A model generated the notes under the pieces. It worked only from the letters and a program-made list of their open reading frames with translations. It did not search any database and was not told where the DNA came from. 64,000 bases of DNA from Ligula intestinalis (Eukaryota > Platyhelminthes > Cestoda > Diphyllobothriidea > Diphyllobothriidae). The position numbers were made by a program, and so were the translations under genes. The DNA is taken from the NCBI GenBank assembly GCA_036362985.1, contig JAYGXS010000002.1, positions 85,863,267-85,927,266 of the forward strand, in the 5' to 3' direction. Position 1 is the first letter of the stretch. Each line of letters starts with the position of its first letter. This document shows, one piece after another, positions 32,041 through 44,360 of this stretch.

Positions 32041-34555
32041 TTTTCACAAATGCGGCAACTGAAATAGTTGATTTTTAGATACTTAGATACAACTTCGGCA
32101 TATCAATAATATAGAAGATTTTATGTAGTTGTACTGGTTGGCTACTGTTGAAATATGTCGTTCAGTTAATATACTATCTGTACATGTTAAATGTTACGCT
32201 TTCATTTTTAAACTGGTCCAGTATAGCAACTATGCGCTTTATGGTGAGGCCTATAACCTATCCTTACCATGTTCTATTTTTCTGTATTATATTTCCACCT
32301 GTTATATACATCCGATTCAGATCGATTACCTGCAGTTAACGCCGATCAAGCACTCCAAAACGTCAGCACAGTTATAAATATTTTCAGGTAAGCCAACTTT
32401 ATTTCTCAGACTATCGACTTGAAATTGTCGATTTTGCTGACGCTGGCTTGAGTCCTTGGAGGCTGATTGATTTGATATGATCACTAATGACCGCTTCGTC
32501 TTGGCCGCTCTCCATCCACAAAACAACGCGAACTCTGATTTCGAGGGCATCCTTCTTGAATTCCTATCTTGCTAGTACTTAAGGTGATATCTTGCTGTTT
32601 GCTGCTTCAATTCAACGTGCGTTGCATAAAAGAAAGCATAATAATAAAAATAATAACAATGGTAATGTCTAGCCAATTATAGTTACAAGACAAATGTGCG
32701 TACACTGTATGTTAAGAAGTTGAGGGAATTTCCAGTTCGTAATAATAGATTTTGAAATGACTCTAATCATTATCTAGAAGCCTCTTAAGGAAAAGTAATT
32801 CCGGAACACATAACATGTCGCCAAACCCACACTGCTATTCCCCTACCCAACTACAATGGATATCATCTAAAAATGAGTGACCTACTTAAATGGTGTTTTT
32901 GAAAGGTTTATAAGTTTCTTTACAGTCTTCTACAGATTTTAAAAAGCAGCTTCGTAGGACTTCTAACTTAAAACTAATCAAAAGATTCCAATATTATCCG
33001 AAGGATTCATTTTATACGTAAACATGCCAAATTGATCTTGATAACAAAATTTTTGGTCTTAAAGACCATCAGGAAAAAACTAGCTGGTAACCTGGATGAA
33101 TGACTTTCGTAATGGGTTTCTTCAATTCGACTTACGTCGGGTTACTTGTCATTTACGGAACTAATAAATCTCGCCAATTGATAATACTAGTTACTTAACC
33201 AATGCATTGAGCTGTTAGGTAAGTAAAGTACAGACAACTTCCTAACAAACCCAACTAACTAAATCACCCCGTTCAAACGGCCTCTGCGGAAAGGTTTCAA
33301 AAACATTTCCTGATCAGCTGATTTTCCCATCCCTATACTCCCTGGACTAGCAAGGGGGCTGGATTCTACCTAATTACTTCAATCCATAGATTGCACATAA
33401 AAAGGGAAGCAAGCAAGACTAACTGAATATATTTAAACAGGTAAGTTGTAAACTAACGGACTGATTTATGAAACCTCACTTAGTAAACCACCTCGAGCGA
33501 AGGTGTTCATTGAAGCTACAAATCTAGCTTCAGAAACTTGGTACTATCGACGAAAAGCTAGAACGATACTAAGCAGAGAATCAATAAACGGATGAGATCT
33601 TACTTGGCTATAAAAATTGTGTCGGAACAATTCAAGAGATTGATAGTTTATTTATAACTGCTGATTTATACTGACAAACCCAAAGGAAAATAATAGAAAA
33701 TAACAGCATATGTATTGAAAATTCTAAGACGTAAAGGTCAAGTATTCTGTGTGGAATTCTACATGATGGCATTTTAGGTCCGAATTTGTCGTTTTATATA
33801 AGTAAACTACCCAATAATGCTGAATTACGAAAATAAGCATGCTGTAAAATGATCTGTAGTACTGCCCAGCTATAGAAAACCTGCGGAGCGTACTTCATTT
33901 ACCAAAGCACGTGCATTTCCACGACAGTGGTGTGTTCAATAGCTTCAAAAATTCATTTTTCATAAAGATTAGGTCATCCGCTTTCAATACAGCAATGCAT
34001 TTTAAGGCTCAGTAAAGTATTGAAGTTCTTTAACTCTAGTCAATTAACGAGCGCACTGGTTCAGGCAATAGCAGACTGACATTACTATCTTAGGAGTGAT
34101 CAGAATACATTCGATCGTTTAGGCAAGGGTCTTGTAAACTATCGTTTGTAGCATTTCGGGTAGTTCTCTGGTGTTATCCCTGGTGAATACGGAATTCACT
34201 TTTTGAGACCGCAAAACACAGATAGACTAATGTAACCACAACAAAAAATCGTAAAAGATGGAAAACCGGCTTTATATTTCATATCAATTCCATGTGGTGC
34301 AACACCCAACCGAGTCGCCTCGCATCACTGGTGATTATACTGTCTAGCTTTAGTCCAGAGACGGTCGTTATGCCATATGAATCGAAAACGTTTGGTTATC
34401 ATTTGTCGCTCTTTTGGGAAGCCGCAGAACTTGATTTTACATGGCATCTAACATGGAAATCACTCATAAAGGTACAGAAAATTAGGTGTCTGCCTACGAC
34501 ACTGATATAAAAATGGAAGGAAAGCATTTATACACGGCAGGGCATATCACTTCAC
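32041..34555. other. AT-rich stretch, nothing firm
   Basis: No coding frame, box pair or tandem array. At 34370-34390 an AATCGAAAACGTTTGG recalls the PLE B terminus but has no CUGA core. Confidence 0.35.
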
Positions 34556-34559
34556 ATAG

Positions 34560-36990
34560 CTCATGATCTTAACTATGAAGGCAGTCTCGTTCTTCTTACC
34601 TGGCAGTTTATAAGTCTGCCTAGACCATCAACATTTATGTTCTCTGGATTGGCAAATCTTGCCTTCCCTCGATAAATACGAACGGCAAAGTGTCGGACAG
34701 CAGGATTTTTGCTGTTTGTTCTTCGGAAACATGTAGAAAACTGTAAAGACTATCCCGGTTTAAAAAAAGTCTGGTTACCGTGTTTGCACAAAGATAAACC
34801 CAGAATGATCTAACCCTGTCTTGTGATTATACTGCCATTAATTTTTATGTGTTCTCCCCGACAGATTTAAGATTCTTGATTTATTTTCCGACTACAATCT
34901 AGTGTTTAAGTTCACCTGACTATATTTTCCAACCATAGGAGGGCAATATATTCCAGAGGCTACTCTTTACCAAACATAAGGTCCTTAACATTATAACCTG
35001 CAGCTTTACCTTGTTATACCAACGCTGGGTTTTTTTCAGTTGAGGTTGCTTTCACCCGTTATGGTAACCAACGTTAACCTCAAGAATTTTAAAGTTGGTG
35101 TTCAAAATGCTGCTGAGATCCTCTTAAACCAAAGTAGAATTACTGGAGGCTGTACGCCTCGGTTTAAAATCTTAAAACATCAACCTAAATATGTGCAAAG
35201 TTGTTGTCCTGAACATGCTGCTCGGTGATGCAAAGACCCCGGCCGTGTATCAAAATGTATCGCAGAAGCTCAATCGCAACTACAAAACCGGACTTCGGCA
35301 TCTGCCCAAAGCGGTTCAATTTCCGTCTTCAATCCAATTACCCTGGTTCACCTCAATTTTAGGAAAAAGCAATTTAGACGCTGAGCTTTCCACTCACTTA
35401 TTTTTCATCCGAAGGTCCATTGGCATCAGAAACTGTTTAGGGACCAGCTAGAACTGTAATGCGCAGCTGTGCACGGTACGCAAGCCAAATTGTGCTCAAT
35501 GTCGTTCTAATAGCCACGCCTTCATTAGTTTGCAGGCAAAACGTTCACAAATGAATAAATTTGGTATTAAAAATGATTTTTATGATTTTCGTACACAAAA
35601 TCAGAGAACATAAGACATACTGCGGGAGTTGCCTTCCATTATCATTAATTGGCCTATAGTGAGTGTTAGCGCCACTGCGGAAACCTGTGATCACTAACTC
35701 ATCCCGCGAAGGCGGCAGTCACGCTGACTGCCCGCACCTTCGACATCTCTAGCTCAATGTCTTGCGTGACCTACTAACACGCGATGTTGCGGTCCAACCA
35801 ATGACCTTCAAGGCTGCAGTCAACGGTGGCCGCTTGAATGTCTGCCCCCAGACATCACTCCAGACCTGACCCGACTAGGTAAAGTTTGCACTAGTCCACG
35901 AGTCACAGCTCCTCCCATCTCCCAAGGAACCTGGTCTGGAGGATCGCATTCGTAAATGTTGACCTAAATAAGCCTTAAAAATTCTCGATAGCTGGTGCCT
36001 TCCCAATGTGTCCCTGCGATTGTGGTGACTTCCCAACGTTTCCCACACTGCATAATAGGCCTTCCCCGACGCAGTACAGATGCATGATTGATTTTCGAAC
36101 TGAAATGTAGACTTTGAAGATCTAGTAAATGCGTATTCCAACCAACAGACGACAAAAAGCCCAGAGGTTATTCTTCACCAAACATAGGTCTTCAAAGTTG
36201 ACTTTGCAGCCTTAAGTTCCCATGAAGCTGCCAAACTCAGCCTAAACAATACGCATACGAAGGACCAGCGTGGGAATGCTGTTGTGCACTTTCTGTTCCC
36301 CCTTTCACCTGTGTGTATCATTCTACATCTGTTGCCCATGTCAGCAATGGATTTAAAAACCAAAAATGAGCTGCCACGACAAATGCCTTATAACCTGAAT
36401 AACACGTTGTGAATATACGCAATTAACTGCGAGCCCGCATGAATTAATAGAATCTTTATGTATCCGGTGTTGACACAGGAACACACTCGGTTATAGCAAT
36501 GGCAGCGCAGTTGATAGCTCTAGACGCAGGTGAGATCAACCAAGGTTATAACATATTTTCTCCGCGCAAGCAGGCAATCGAAACAAAACAAATTTTCAAA
36601 GACCACGGATGATAGGAGTGCACTTAAATGTGAGTCTACGCTTTTGACGACAATGCGGCTAAGAGACATGCTTCCGTTTATTAAAACTGGAACGCAACAT
36701 AAGTTTTTCCTATTCAAATTCCATGTCACACACATCTAAAATGCCGAACAGTACACCCAAGTTTGACTTATTGGACAGACATTAGCAAGTTGCCCTGGAT
36801 GCACCGTGCATGGCAGATTTGTACGCGGCTCTTACGGCCAGGATCAAAGGGTAGGAAGTGGCGGTGTTAATACTTATCAGTGCAGTTTGTTGATTTTTTG
36901 TTTTTTCTGATGGTGTCGCAGTTAATGTGAAAATGCTCCCAAATGTCAGTGCGAATCACAAAGTTGAGGAAAAAGTAGAGGAAACACAAG
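34560..36990 (+). repeat. Composite repeat MR, copy 1
   Basis: Unclassified repeat. Module M (about 34575-36370) recurs at 37000-37760 (plus) and 51490-52450 and 55660-56560 (minus). Module R (about 36590-36990) recurs at 39155-39600 (plus) and 51000-51320 and 54660-55010 (minus). Good landmarks are CCCTCGATAAATACGAACGG (34666), GGAGGCTGTACGCCTCGG (35145), GAAGGACCAGCGTGGGAATG (36259) and GCATGGCAGATTTGTACGCG (36806). A GC-rich insert without partner lies at about 35670-35960. No coding domain recognised. Confidence 0.65.
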
Positions 36991-36999
36991 AATTTGGCA

Positions 37000-39600
37000 G
37001 GCCTGCTGAGTAATAGTTTGGTTTATCTAAATGCATCACAGATGGTCAGACGCAAGCACCAAACCTGGCTTCCATGTCTACTCTTGTTTCAGTCTGCTCA
37101 AAGCGGTTCCATTTTTGTCTTGAAAAGCATAATGCTGGCCCCACACGAATTTAGGAAACAGCATTGTAGACCGTGAACGCTCTACTCGATTCATTTTAGT
37201 CCCAACGTTCACTGGAATCAGAAGTTCTGTATCGACTTGGCCAATTATTAAGGGAAGAGCTAAAACTGTACTGGACAGCTTTGGAGGAAACGCAATAAAA
37301 ATGTAAAAAAAATTAATGTCATTTTAAAAAGGCATGCCTTTTTTAGTTTGCAGGCATAACATTCAGATCACAGCAACTGCATGGATTCGGAAATAAAGAA
37401 GGCCTTTGCGATTTTCATACACAAAATCGGAGAATACAAGATGTGCTACAGGATTTGCTTTCCATTAACATTAATTGGCCTGCCCCGAAACAGTAGAGAT
37501 TCAGGTTTTATCTTCAAACTGAACTTTAGATTTTGAAGATCCACTAAATTTGTATTCCAACCAAAAGACGTCAAAGTGTCCAAAAATGTTTCTTCACCAG
37601 GCAGACGTTTTTTAATTTGACTTTTCATCCTTCATCTCCCATGAAGTTGTCCACATCAGGAAAAGCAAAACGCATAGGAAGGACCAACATGGGAATTTTT
37701 GTGCCATTTCTGTTGCCCCTATTACCTGTGTTTATTATTCTACAACTGGGTTCTAGTAAGTAGTTGTATAAAGGACCTAGGCATGGATTTAGACAATTTA
37801 CAGCACAGGGGAAAAGAATCGACCAATGTCAGAGAATATAACAAGCAGTGTTTAGGTTGCGAGTACAGTGGAGTCCGGTTAATGTGGACACGGTTAATGT
37901 GGACAAACGCTTAATGTGGACAGTTGGCCAGGAACGGAATTTCTCCATAGTAAAATCCTCCGGCTAAGCTGGACAGCCACCGCTTAATGTGGACAGCACC
38001 AAGCTGTCAACCGGTCGGGCGACCCACAGATTTTGTCAAAAATCCAGTCCGAATCGCCCGCGGCGGGGAATTCTCGCGTCCTGCTCTGAAAGTTTTGCTT
38101 CAGATGAACAGTACTGTGATAAAGAACTTTAGGGGAGCTTTAAGAGAAAAGTTTCCACCAAAGCAATCAAAACTGAGAATGTTCTTTCAATAAAACTTCA
38201 TTCAGATGCAAAATTCTGTTTTTTATACGTAGAAACGACTGGTTTGGGGTCAGTTCGCTTAATGTGGACAACTGGTTAATATGGACAGTTGGCCTGGAAC
38301 GGAGGTGTCCACATTAACCGGACTCCACTGTATTATGTTTCTTGTTTGCTCATTTCAACATCGGATTGCGAAACCAACAATAAGTCGTCGCTACATATAC
38401 ACAAGGCTAGCATCTGCTCAGAACGGAGCAAAAGGTTGGGCGAAGTACGATACGAAGGGCCGACAGCCGGCAGCCGCGATCGAAGTGGAAATGCTCGGAA
38501 GGCACGCGAGCAACGTGACACGTCACATGGAGGCACCCGCGAAGGGGAGAACAATTCAAATAGCCACCGTTCATTGATCGATAAAATTGATTGACACGCG
38601 TGCACCAGGCACGGCTATAACACATGGCTAGCGGTAAGACACACTTGATGGCATTAGGATAATAGACATTACCCTCCGACGATGAAAGCGAGAGTGTTTT
38701 TGAAACGTCAGCCTAAATCAAACTTAATCTCTGAAATTGCCTTATCTACTTCTTACTCTCCCGGGGATGATGGAAACAACTTTACACTATGAATGTCATG
38801 ACTGCGGGTCCGCATGGATAAATATAATCTATGGTATTTTACCAACAAACATAGAGCACATCCACGAAGCGCTTTTCTGCCTCATGGGGCGTCATCAGGT
38901 GGCGGTAGCTCAACTCCAATGTAGCAACAGAAATTGCCGCCATACCCGTGTTTCTTACCCGCGTCTCTCCAGCCAGAGGCAAAAGCTCTAACTCTTGAGC
39001 CACGGGTCCACCGTAATGCGAATTTGGGGTTCCAGTTTGCTCGCAATCAAGGTATCTAGCAAGATAGGTACATCCTGAAACAAATTAGTATACAATTACC
39101 CAATATGATCTTTGTGTATCTTCTCAACAAAGGTAGGTAAATTAACCACGAAATTGTCAAAGACCACGGAATTATAGAAGTTCAAATCAACGCAAGGCTG
39201 CATTGGTTGCGATGACTTTTAGGTCCAGCATAGGAGATATGCCCCCGTTTATTAAAACAGAAAGGTGACACAATCTTTTCTCATTCAAATTCCATGTCAC
39301 AAACACATCTAAAATGCCGAATAGTACACCCACGTTTGCCTTATTGGACAGCCATAAATAGGCTGACCTAGATGCACCGCGTGCATGGCAGATTTGTACG
39401 CGGCTCCTACAACTGGGATCAAAGGGTAAGGACGGAAAATCAGTTGCAGTGGTTATATACCTCAATGTAGTTTGTTGTTTATGTTGTTGGCGGTGGTGGT
39501 GGTGTCGCAGGCGATGTGAAAGTCTTCCCAAAGGCCATTGAGAGTCCCGAAATTGAGTTAACAGTAGGGGAACGTAGGACTTGGGCAACTCTGCTGACTA
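37000..39600 (+). repeat. Composite repeat MR, copy 2, interrupted
   Basis: Module M (37000-37760, with the segment 37760-37860 matching the reverse complement of 55640-55740) is followed by a pogo/Tigger-like insertion at 37866-38330, unassigned sequence to about 39150, then module R at 39155-39600. The order and strand are those of copy 1. Confidence 0.6.
37866..38330. mobile_element. Non-autonomous pogo/Tigger-like DNA transposon
   Basis: The terminal inverted repeats are CAGTGGAGTCCGGTTAATGT at 37866 and its reverse complement ending at 38330, with a TA on both sides (37864-37865 and 38331-38332) as expected for Tc1/mariner-superfamily insertion. Inside the ends lie seven close variants of TTAATGTGGACA, likely subterminal transposase-binding repeats, arranged asymmetrically (five on the left, two near the right end). 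At 465 bp it cannot encode a transposase. A frame ending at 38193 (LREKFPPKQSKLRMFFQ) resembles the C-terminus of Tigger transposases, so it is probably an internal deletion derivative. Confidence 0.85.
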
Positions 39601-41425
39601 ATATTTTGCGCCTGTGTTAGTGCCTTTTATCTTAGCGTCTGGACATGTTTGGTTTCCGGTAGTTTGCATGCTGTCCTTTACTTTCCTAATACCGGCGATG
39701 CGTGTACAAAACAAATATTGTTATCTTTGTACTGGGGTATTGAATCACCCAGTGCAGTAACTGTATTGCATCTTGAGCTGCCTTCCATTGCCTTTATATT
39801 CCCCTAAATAAGCTTCTTCCGCCGACTTAAAAGGTTATAATTTCGCGTTTTATTAAAATTATTTTGCAAGCCTTATTCGTGTTCAGGTAGGTAAACATCG
39901 TTACCTTCTCCTTCTTTATTTTTATTTCCACCATTTTTCTCCTTGTTTTTGTTTGTCGTCTCCCCTTTGATATTTACAACCTTTCTACTATCCTTTAACA
40001 TTTGTATCGCTGGGTAGACCGATTCTGGAATTCTCCGTTAACAGATGCTGACAACAAAAATATGCAAGAACTTTGTATATCAGTTTTCCACTCAGTCTGG
40101 GTTAAAAACTGGCATTTATTTCCATTAGAGGGCCCTGGACTCTTCTTTTTAGCTTAATCTGTGCCTAGATCACTAGAAAAATCAGGTCAAATCTCAGGTT
40201 AAAAGTAAAAGGCAAGATTCACCTGTATGAGGGGTTTATTGTATACAGAACCCCGAGTTGCTGTCTCTGGTGGCTGTGGCCACTGGCGAAGCCAGGGCTG
40301 GTCCTGACTGCGTCCAGCCAGACCTGAGAGAGTTGACTGTCTTTTGTGTGCGGTGATGACGGCTGCTTTTAAATGTCTGTGAAGTGAGTTTAAGTATACT
40401 GTCATTGGTGTGCAGATGTCGTCTGAAAAGGCTCCGTGCTACGTTGCCAAAAAGGGGTGGTGTGTGAAGTGATCCTTTAGGAGCCGTGACTACTTGGGCA
40501 CGCGTGTGCGCGCACGTGTCTGTGAGTGGAAGTCGGTCAAGTGGGCTTCAGGTCACCAAGTGGAAAAGGCGCGTGCAAAGACAAATGACGTTGGGGCCGC
40601 GGGCATTGCAGAACGAAGGGAGAGACAAACAATGTGGCTGTCCGCTTCAAGTCCGACGGCATTCTGCATGATGCTCTGCCTAAATATCTATTAATCTTTG
40701 AGGTATTTTACTCTGCTTTACGTAATAAATCATCTGCAATGACAAAGCATAATGATGATGTCATGGTGTCTGACTTGACTTATTACTTTGTTACTAAGAC
40801 TTCAACCAGATTACTTTTTTCTGATAAATGTTACTACAATTTAACAATCTGCAGTCACCTCGGAAAAAAGTGCCCCCAAAATAACCACCCAAAAGATGGT
40901 GAATTCCGCACTAGGACTGTCTTCAGTGGTCTCATTTGCCTTTGACTGATAACAACAGCCGAATTTTAAATTTCTATTAACCCGACATTTCTTTTGTTGT
41001 TAAATTCCGCCATACTAATGTCAAATTCCCCTCTTTCCGTTAAATTCCGCCTGTATGAGTTTGCATTCCCATCAATATGTATCAGTTTCCCGAGCAACAG
41101 CTGGAGTTGATTCTATTTAGCACATTGAAACAAATATAACTTTCTTTAGTTGAATATTTCATGATCACTTCCAACACAATAAAACATTCATTTACACACG
41201 TTAACCAAGAACTAACTTTTAACCACAAATTGCGTAAGAAAGTTAGGCAGTTTTGCCAAATCCCCATACTACGATCCGTGACTCCAGAATCGTGGATGCA
41301 ATAAAATCCACGCGAAGCATTCACAACGTCCTATAGAGCTGGTTGGAATTAGTTGAGGTGGATATCACAGTTAAACTGCTGTTTACATTTTTCAACACGG
41401 AAAGTCGTGTTATTGGTGTAGGTGT
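39601..41425. other. Nothing firm
   Basis: Mostly AT-rich with a GC-richer patch at about 40215-40670. On the minus strand an ACAATAAACCCC near 40240 resembles a polyadenylation signal near an LTR end, but no second LTR or terminal dinucleotides could be matched. Confidence 0.3.
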
Positions 41426-41429
41426 GAAG

Positions 41430-41530
41430 CGTGGCATTCGCAGCTTAAGTACGTGGAGCGTTGGCTTGCGTAGAAAGCCTTCCCTCCTACGTGGGTTTGA
41501 ATCCCGCCGAATTCTGCGAGTTTTTCCACA
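41430..41530 (+). repeat. SINE A head relic
   Basis: GCAGCTTAAGTACGTGGAGCG (box A region), TTGGCTTGCGTAGAAAGCC and a clean box B GGGTTTGAATCCCGCC, followed by the family's GAGTTTTTCCACAACTGAGTC tail. Confidence 0.55.
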
Positions 41531-41775
41531 ACTGAGTCAACTAAATGTAATTTTTGTCAACAAAATAGCGCAAATGGTGCAAATATAGGGAAATAACTTG
41601 ATTAAAAATAACTAACCAAAGTTAATATTAAGTTACCAAACAATGTAAGCCAACGTAAGTAAAACTCGCTTGACTAAAAATAATCTTAAACTAAAATAAA
41701 AATAGAAAACATAATACTGAAGTGAAAACTAAACTGAAATTATTTACAAATAATTTAAAAATACCAAATTAAATA

Positions 41776-42073
41776 AATTAACTCATCATCAGGCAATACA
41801 GTAATATAAGGGAGGGTAGAGTTAACGAAAGTTTTAGGCAAACCAATCAGTAGTAACATGAACTAATTTTCTGACACCTTCCCTTTCCCCTCTCCCCCCA
41901 CCCCATTTTTCTGTCCCCAATTAAGACTAGAATCTGAGCCCCTTGATCCCCCTTTGATCCTTTGACACCTCTCCCCCCTCTCCCCCCTTGTTACTACTGA
42001 TTGGTTTGCCTAAAACTTTCGTTAACTCTACCCTCCCTTATATTACTGTATTGCCTGATGATGAATTAATCGA
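41776..42073. repeat. Inverted repeat of PLE B terminus around a C-rich spacer
   Basis: Arms 41776-41857 and 41991-42073 are perfect reverse complements over almost their whole length of about 80 bp (for example GGAGGGTAGAGTTAACGAAA on the left). The spacer of about 130 bp is strongly pyrimidine-rich. The right arm leads directly into a hammerhead-like motif; the left arm diverges just after CTGATGA. Confidence 0.8.
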
Positions 42074-42092
42074 AAACGTTCGTTCGCTTAAC
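42045..42092 (+). ncRNA. Hammerhead-like motif, PLE B type
   Basis: CTGATGA at 42055-42061, ATTAATC, then GAAAAC at 42072-42077 followed by GTTC. Stem III AACGTT is self-complementary. Stem II (GAATTAATC region) and stem I are weak, so activity is doubtful. Confidence 0.4.
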
Positions 42093-42119
42093 TTGACTTC
42101 CTTAATGCTTACATGGGTA

Positions 42120-43830
42120 TCATCGCTGAAAATAAATTAACGTAAAGTTGTTCCGCATGCAAATTAACAGTTTTCGCGGCGCTTCGTGCAGCGAAATATA
42201 CTCGTACAACTCTAGACTGGTAAGTTGGACCTCAGGTAAGTTGAAGTCGATGACGCCCTAAACACCATTTTTTAGAACTATCAAGAAACCCAATTAACGG
42301 TAAAGTATACTCAAGCACAAAATGTCCAAATTTGCTAAACCTGATAAACTTAAAGTAAGTAAGACGTGAAAATGAAGGTTTGTGCTTATTTATGGCGCGC
42401 AATTTTGTTGCGAAAACATTCGATTATTTAAACAATTTCCGGGACCCAAAGTAGGATTTCCCTGGCCTTGCTATATCAGGAATATTGGATTCAAGCTCTT
42501 AGAACTTTGAGACAATGAGTGTCGCCGTAAATCTTTATGATAGCCCAATTGTATCGAATCCGATTACAACTGCATAAACGCACCCATAAAACCAGCAGCT
42601 GTACACGTTCCGCGCGTTGGATTTTTAGCCATACAAAAAGCACTTAAAGTACGGGAGGGCTTAAAAAGTTTTCAACATCTGCATTTCCTATTGTTTAGAC
42701 GTAAGTATGCACTTTATGCAATGCGTTGCTCCTTAGAGGGATAAAACAACTCGTAATGGTCTTGTCGTTGATTAAAATGCATATCTTAACAAGGCTTAAA
42801 GGATATGCCTTCCATTAGGCAAGCCGCAGCATTAAAGGGCAACGGGGGTTATTAACATTTTACGCAGATGTACTTTTAGATATTATATCCGAACAATGTT
42901 GAGGTAATCGAGTAAATTCCCTAGAGGAAGATTAAAAAGGCCCTATGGATCCATAAATTGCTGACTCAGTACTTACGAAAAAGGATACTATTTGCTTTAT
43001 ATACGCCTATCGCACGAATAAAGGTCAACATAAGATGATCCAACTATATTCCTTCTTCATCCCATGATCATCTCATACAGCGTAATAATTGACACCCAAG
43101 CGTTGTCTCCAATACAGTTTTGGTCAGTTAGAAACCTAGCTGGTCACATAAATCCCATGGGGGAGAGGGCTATTCTATAAGTATCAAGGACTACGTCTAA
43201 ATACTAAAACTCCCCTTCGCTATGCACCAAATGTGCACCCAAAATGTCAGTCCTTTCCTCAAAATTCACAGTTAGTATCCCTCGTCGGTGCATTATGCGA
43301 TAACGTAGGCTAGACAATCGTCCTTTATGCAGGAAACGATGAGGGGAGCGCAGCAGGCGTTCTGAGAAAAAACTATTTCTGGTGCCGACTGGATGCCAGC
43401 GGCAGTCTACGAAAAAATTTACCAATATGATATGTGCAAACGGACCTCAGTGTCCCAGTGGATAAAGACAACTTCCCCAGAACTTCAAGACTATCACCAG
43501 TTTTCATGATGCGTCCAATCTGTGGTAGTTGGCTTTACATTTATGTTGTCGGACGGACACACGTGCAGGTGCTCCACAATTTGAGAGGTGACTCTGTACC
43601 GACAGTTCGACCGTCACCCACGACGATGTTCTCCACGAGCTTCAGCAAACTGAAGGCAAACGCGGTGAATATCATCGGAGCTACTCCACTTTATGACCAC
43701 TCTCACACCTGAACCCGATGTGAAGATAAAAGTCGAGAAGACTGGAGATGGGGAGGGCGCAGGCACCACCAACACCCAATGCGCGCACCAACAGCATATC
43801 TCGCTAGGGGGAAGTAGACTGGGGAATCGA
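42120..43830. other. Nothing firm
   Basis: AT-rich to about 43200, then more balanced. The frames at 43204-43425 (minus) and 43434-43712 (plus) show no domain I recognise. Confidence 0.35.
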
Positions 43831-43834
43831 GGTG

Positions 43835-44360
43835 GAAGTGGCAGTACTTATCGTAGTTGCAGTAGTGGTGGTAGGACAATACTTCTAATAGTACTAGTAC
43901 CAATTGTACTACAATAGCGTCGAACCGCTGGTAATACTACTACTACTACTACTACCAAGAATTGTGCTGTCAGTAACATCACTAGCAATACAAAACCTAG
44001 TAAACTGATAGTACTGTTAATACTTTGTATATTCGTAATAGAAGACTGCAAGTACTGGTAAGATGCGAATGATAATGCCAGTTATGTTTACAAAATTATA
44101 CAAATACTATAATAAAAGACAACAGTAAAAAAAAAGGAAATATCAAACAAAATAATGGAAAATAAATATGAAACAATATCAGACAAATAAATAGAGCAGT
44201 AGATAAAATGCTGCAGGAGTAGTGGAATGCAAGTGGTAGTGTTAGTAGTAAGACTACCGATGAAAAATTCAATACGAAAAGAATAGTAGTCCAAAAGTGC
44301 GTAGTATTAGGGGTGATAGTCATACTTCTGATACTGAGAATACTTTTACTGCTCATTGTG
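43835..44360. repeat. Cryptic GTA/TAC-rich simple-sequence tract
   Basis: Degenerate trinucleotide repeats based on GTA and TAC throughout, purest as (TAC)7 at about 43935-43957. Repeated AGTA/GTAG motifs continue to about 44360. Looks like an eroded microsatellite. Confidence 0.6.

Noticed and set aside
38676..38715. Hammerhead-like motif (CGATGAAAGCGAGAG...TTTGAAACGTCAGC)
   Set aside because: GAAACGTC is present but the CUGAUGA core and stem II are not convincing, and no PLE sequence adjoins it.
38900..39015. tRNA-like box A on the minus strand (GTGGCTCAAGAGTTAGAGC)
   Set aside because: No box B at the right distance and no SINE body follow.
40215..40480. Minus-strand LTR of a retrotransposon
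   Set aside because: Only an AATAAA-like signal and higher GC support it; no terminal dinucleotides, partner LTR or primer-binding site seen.
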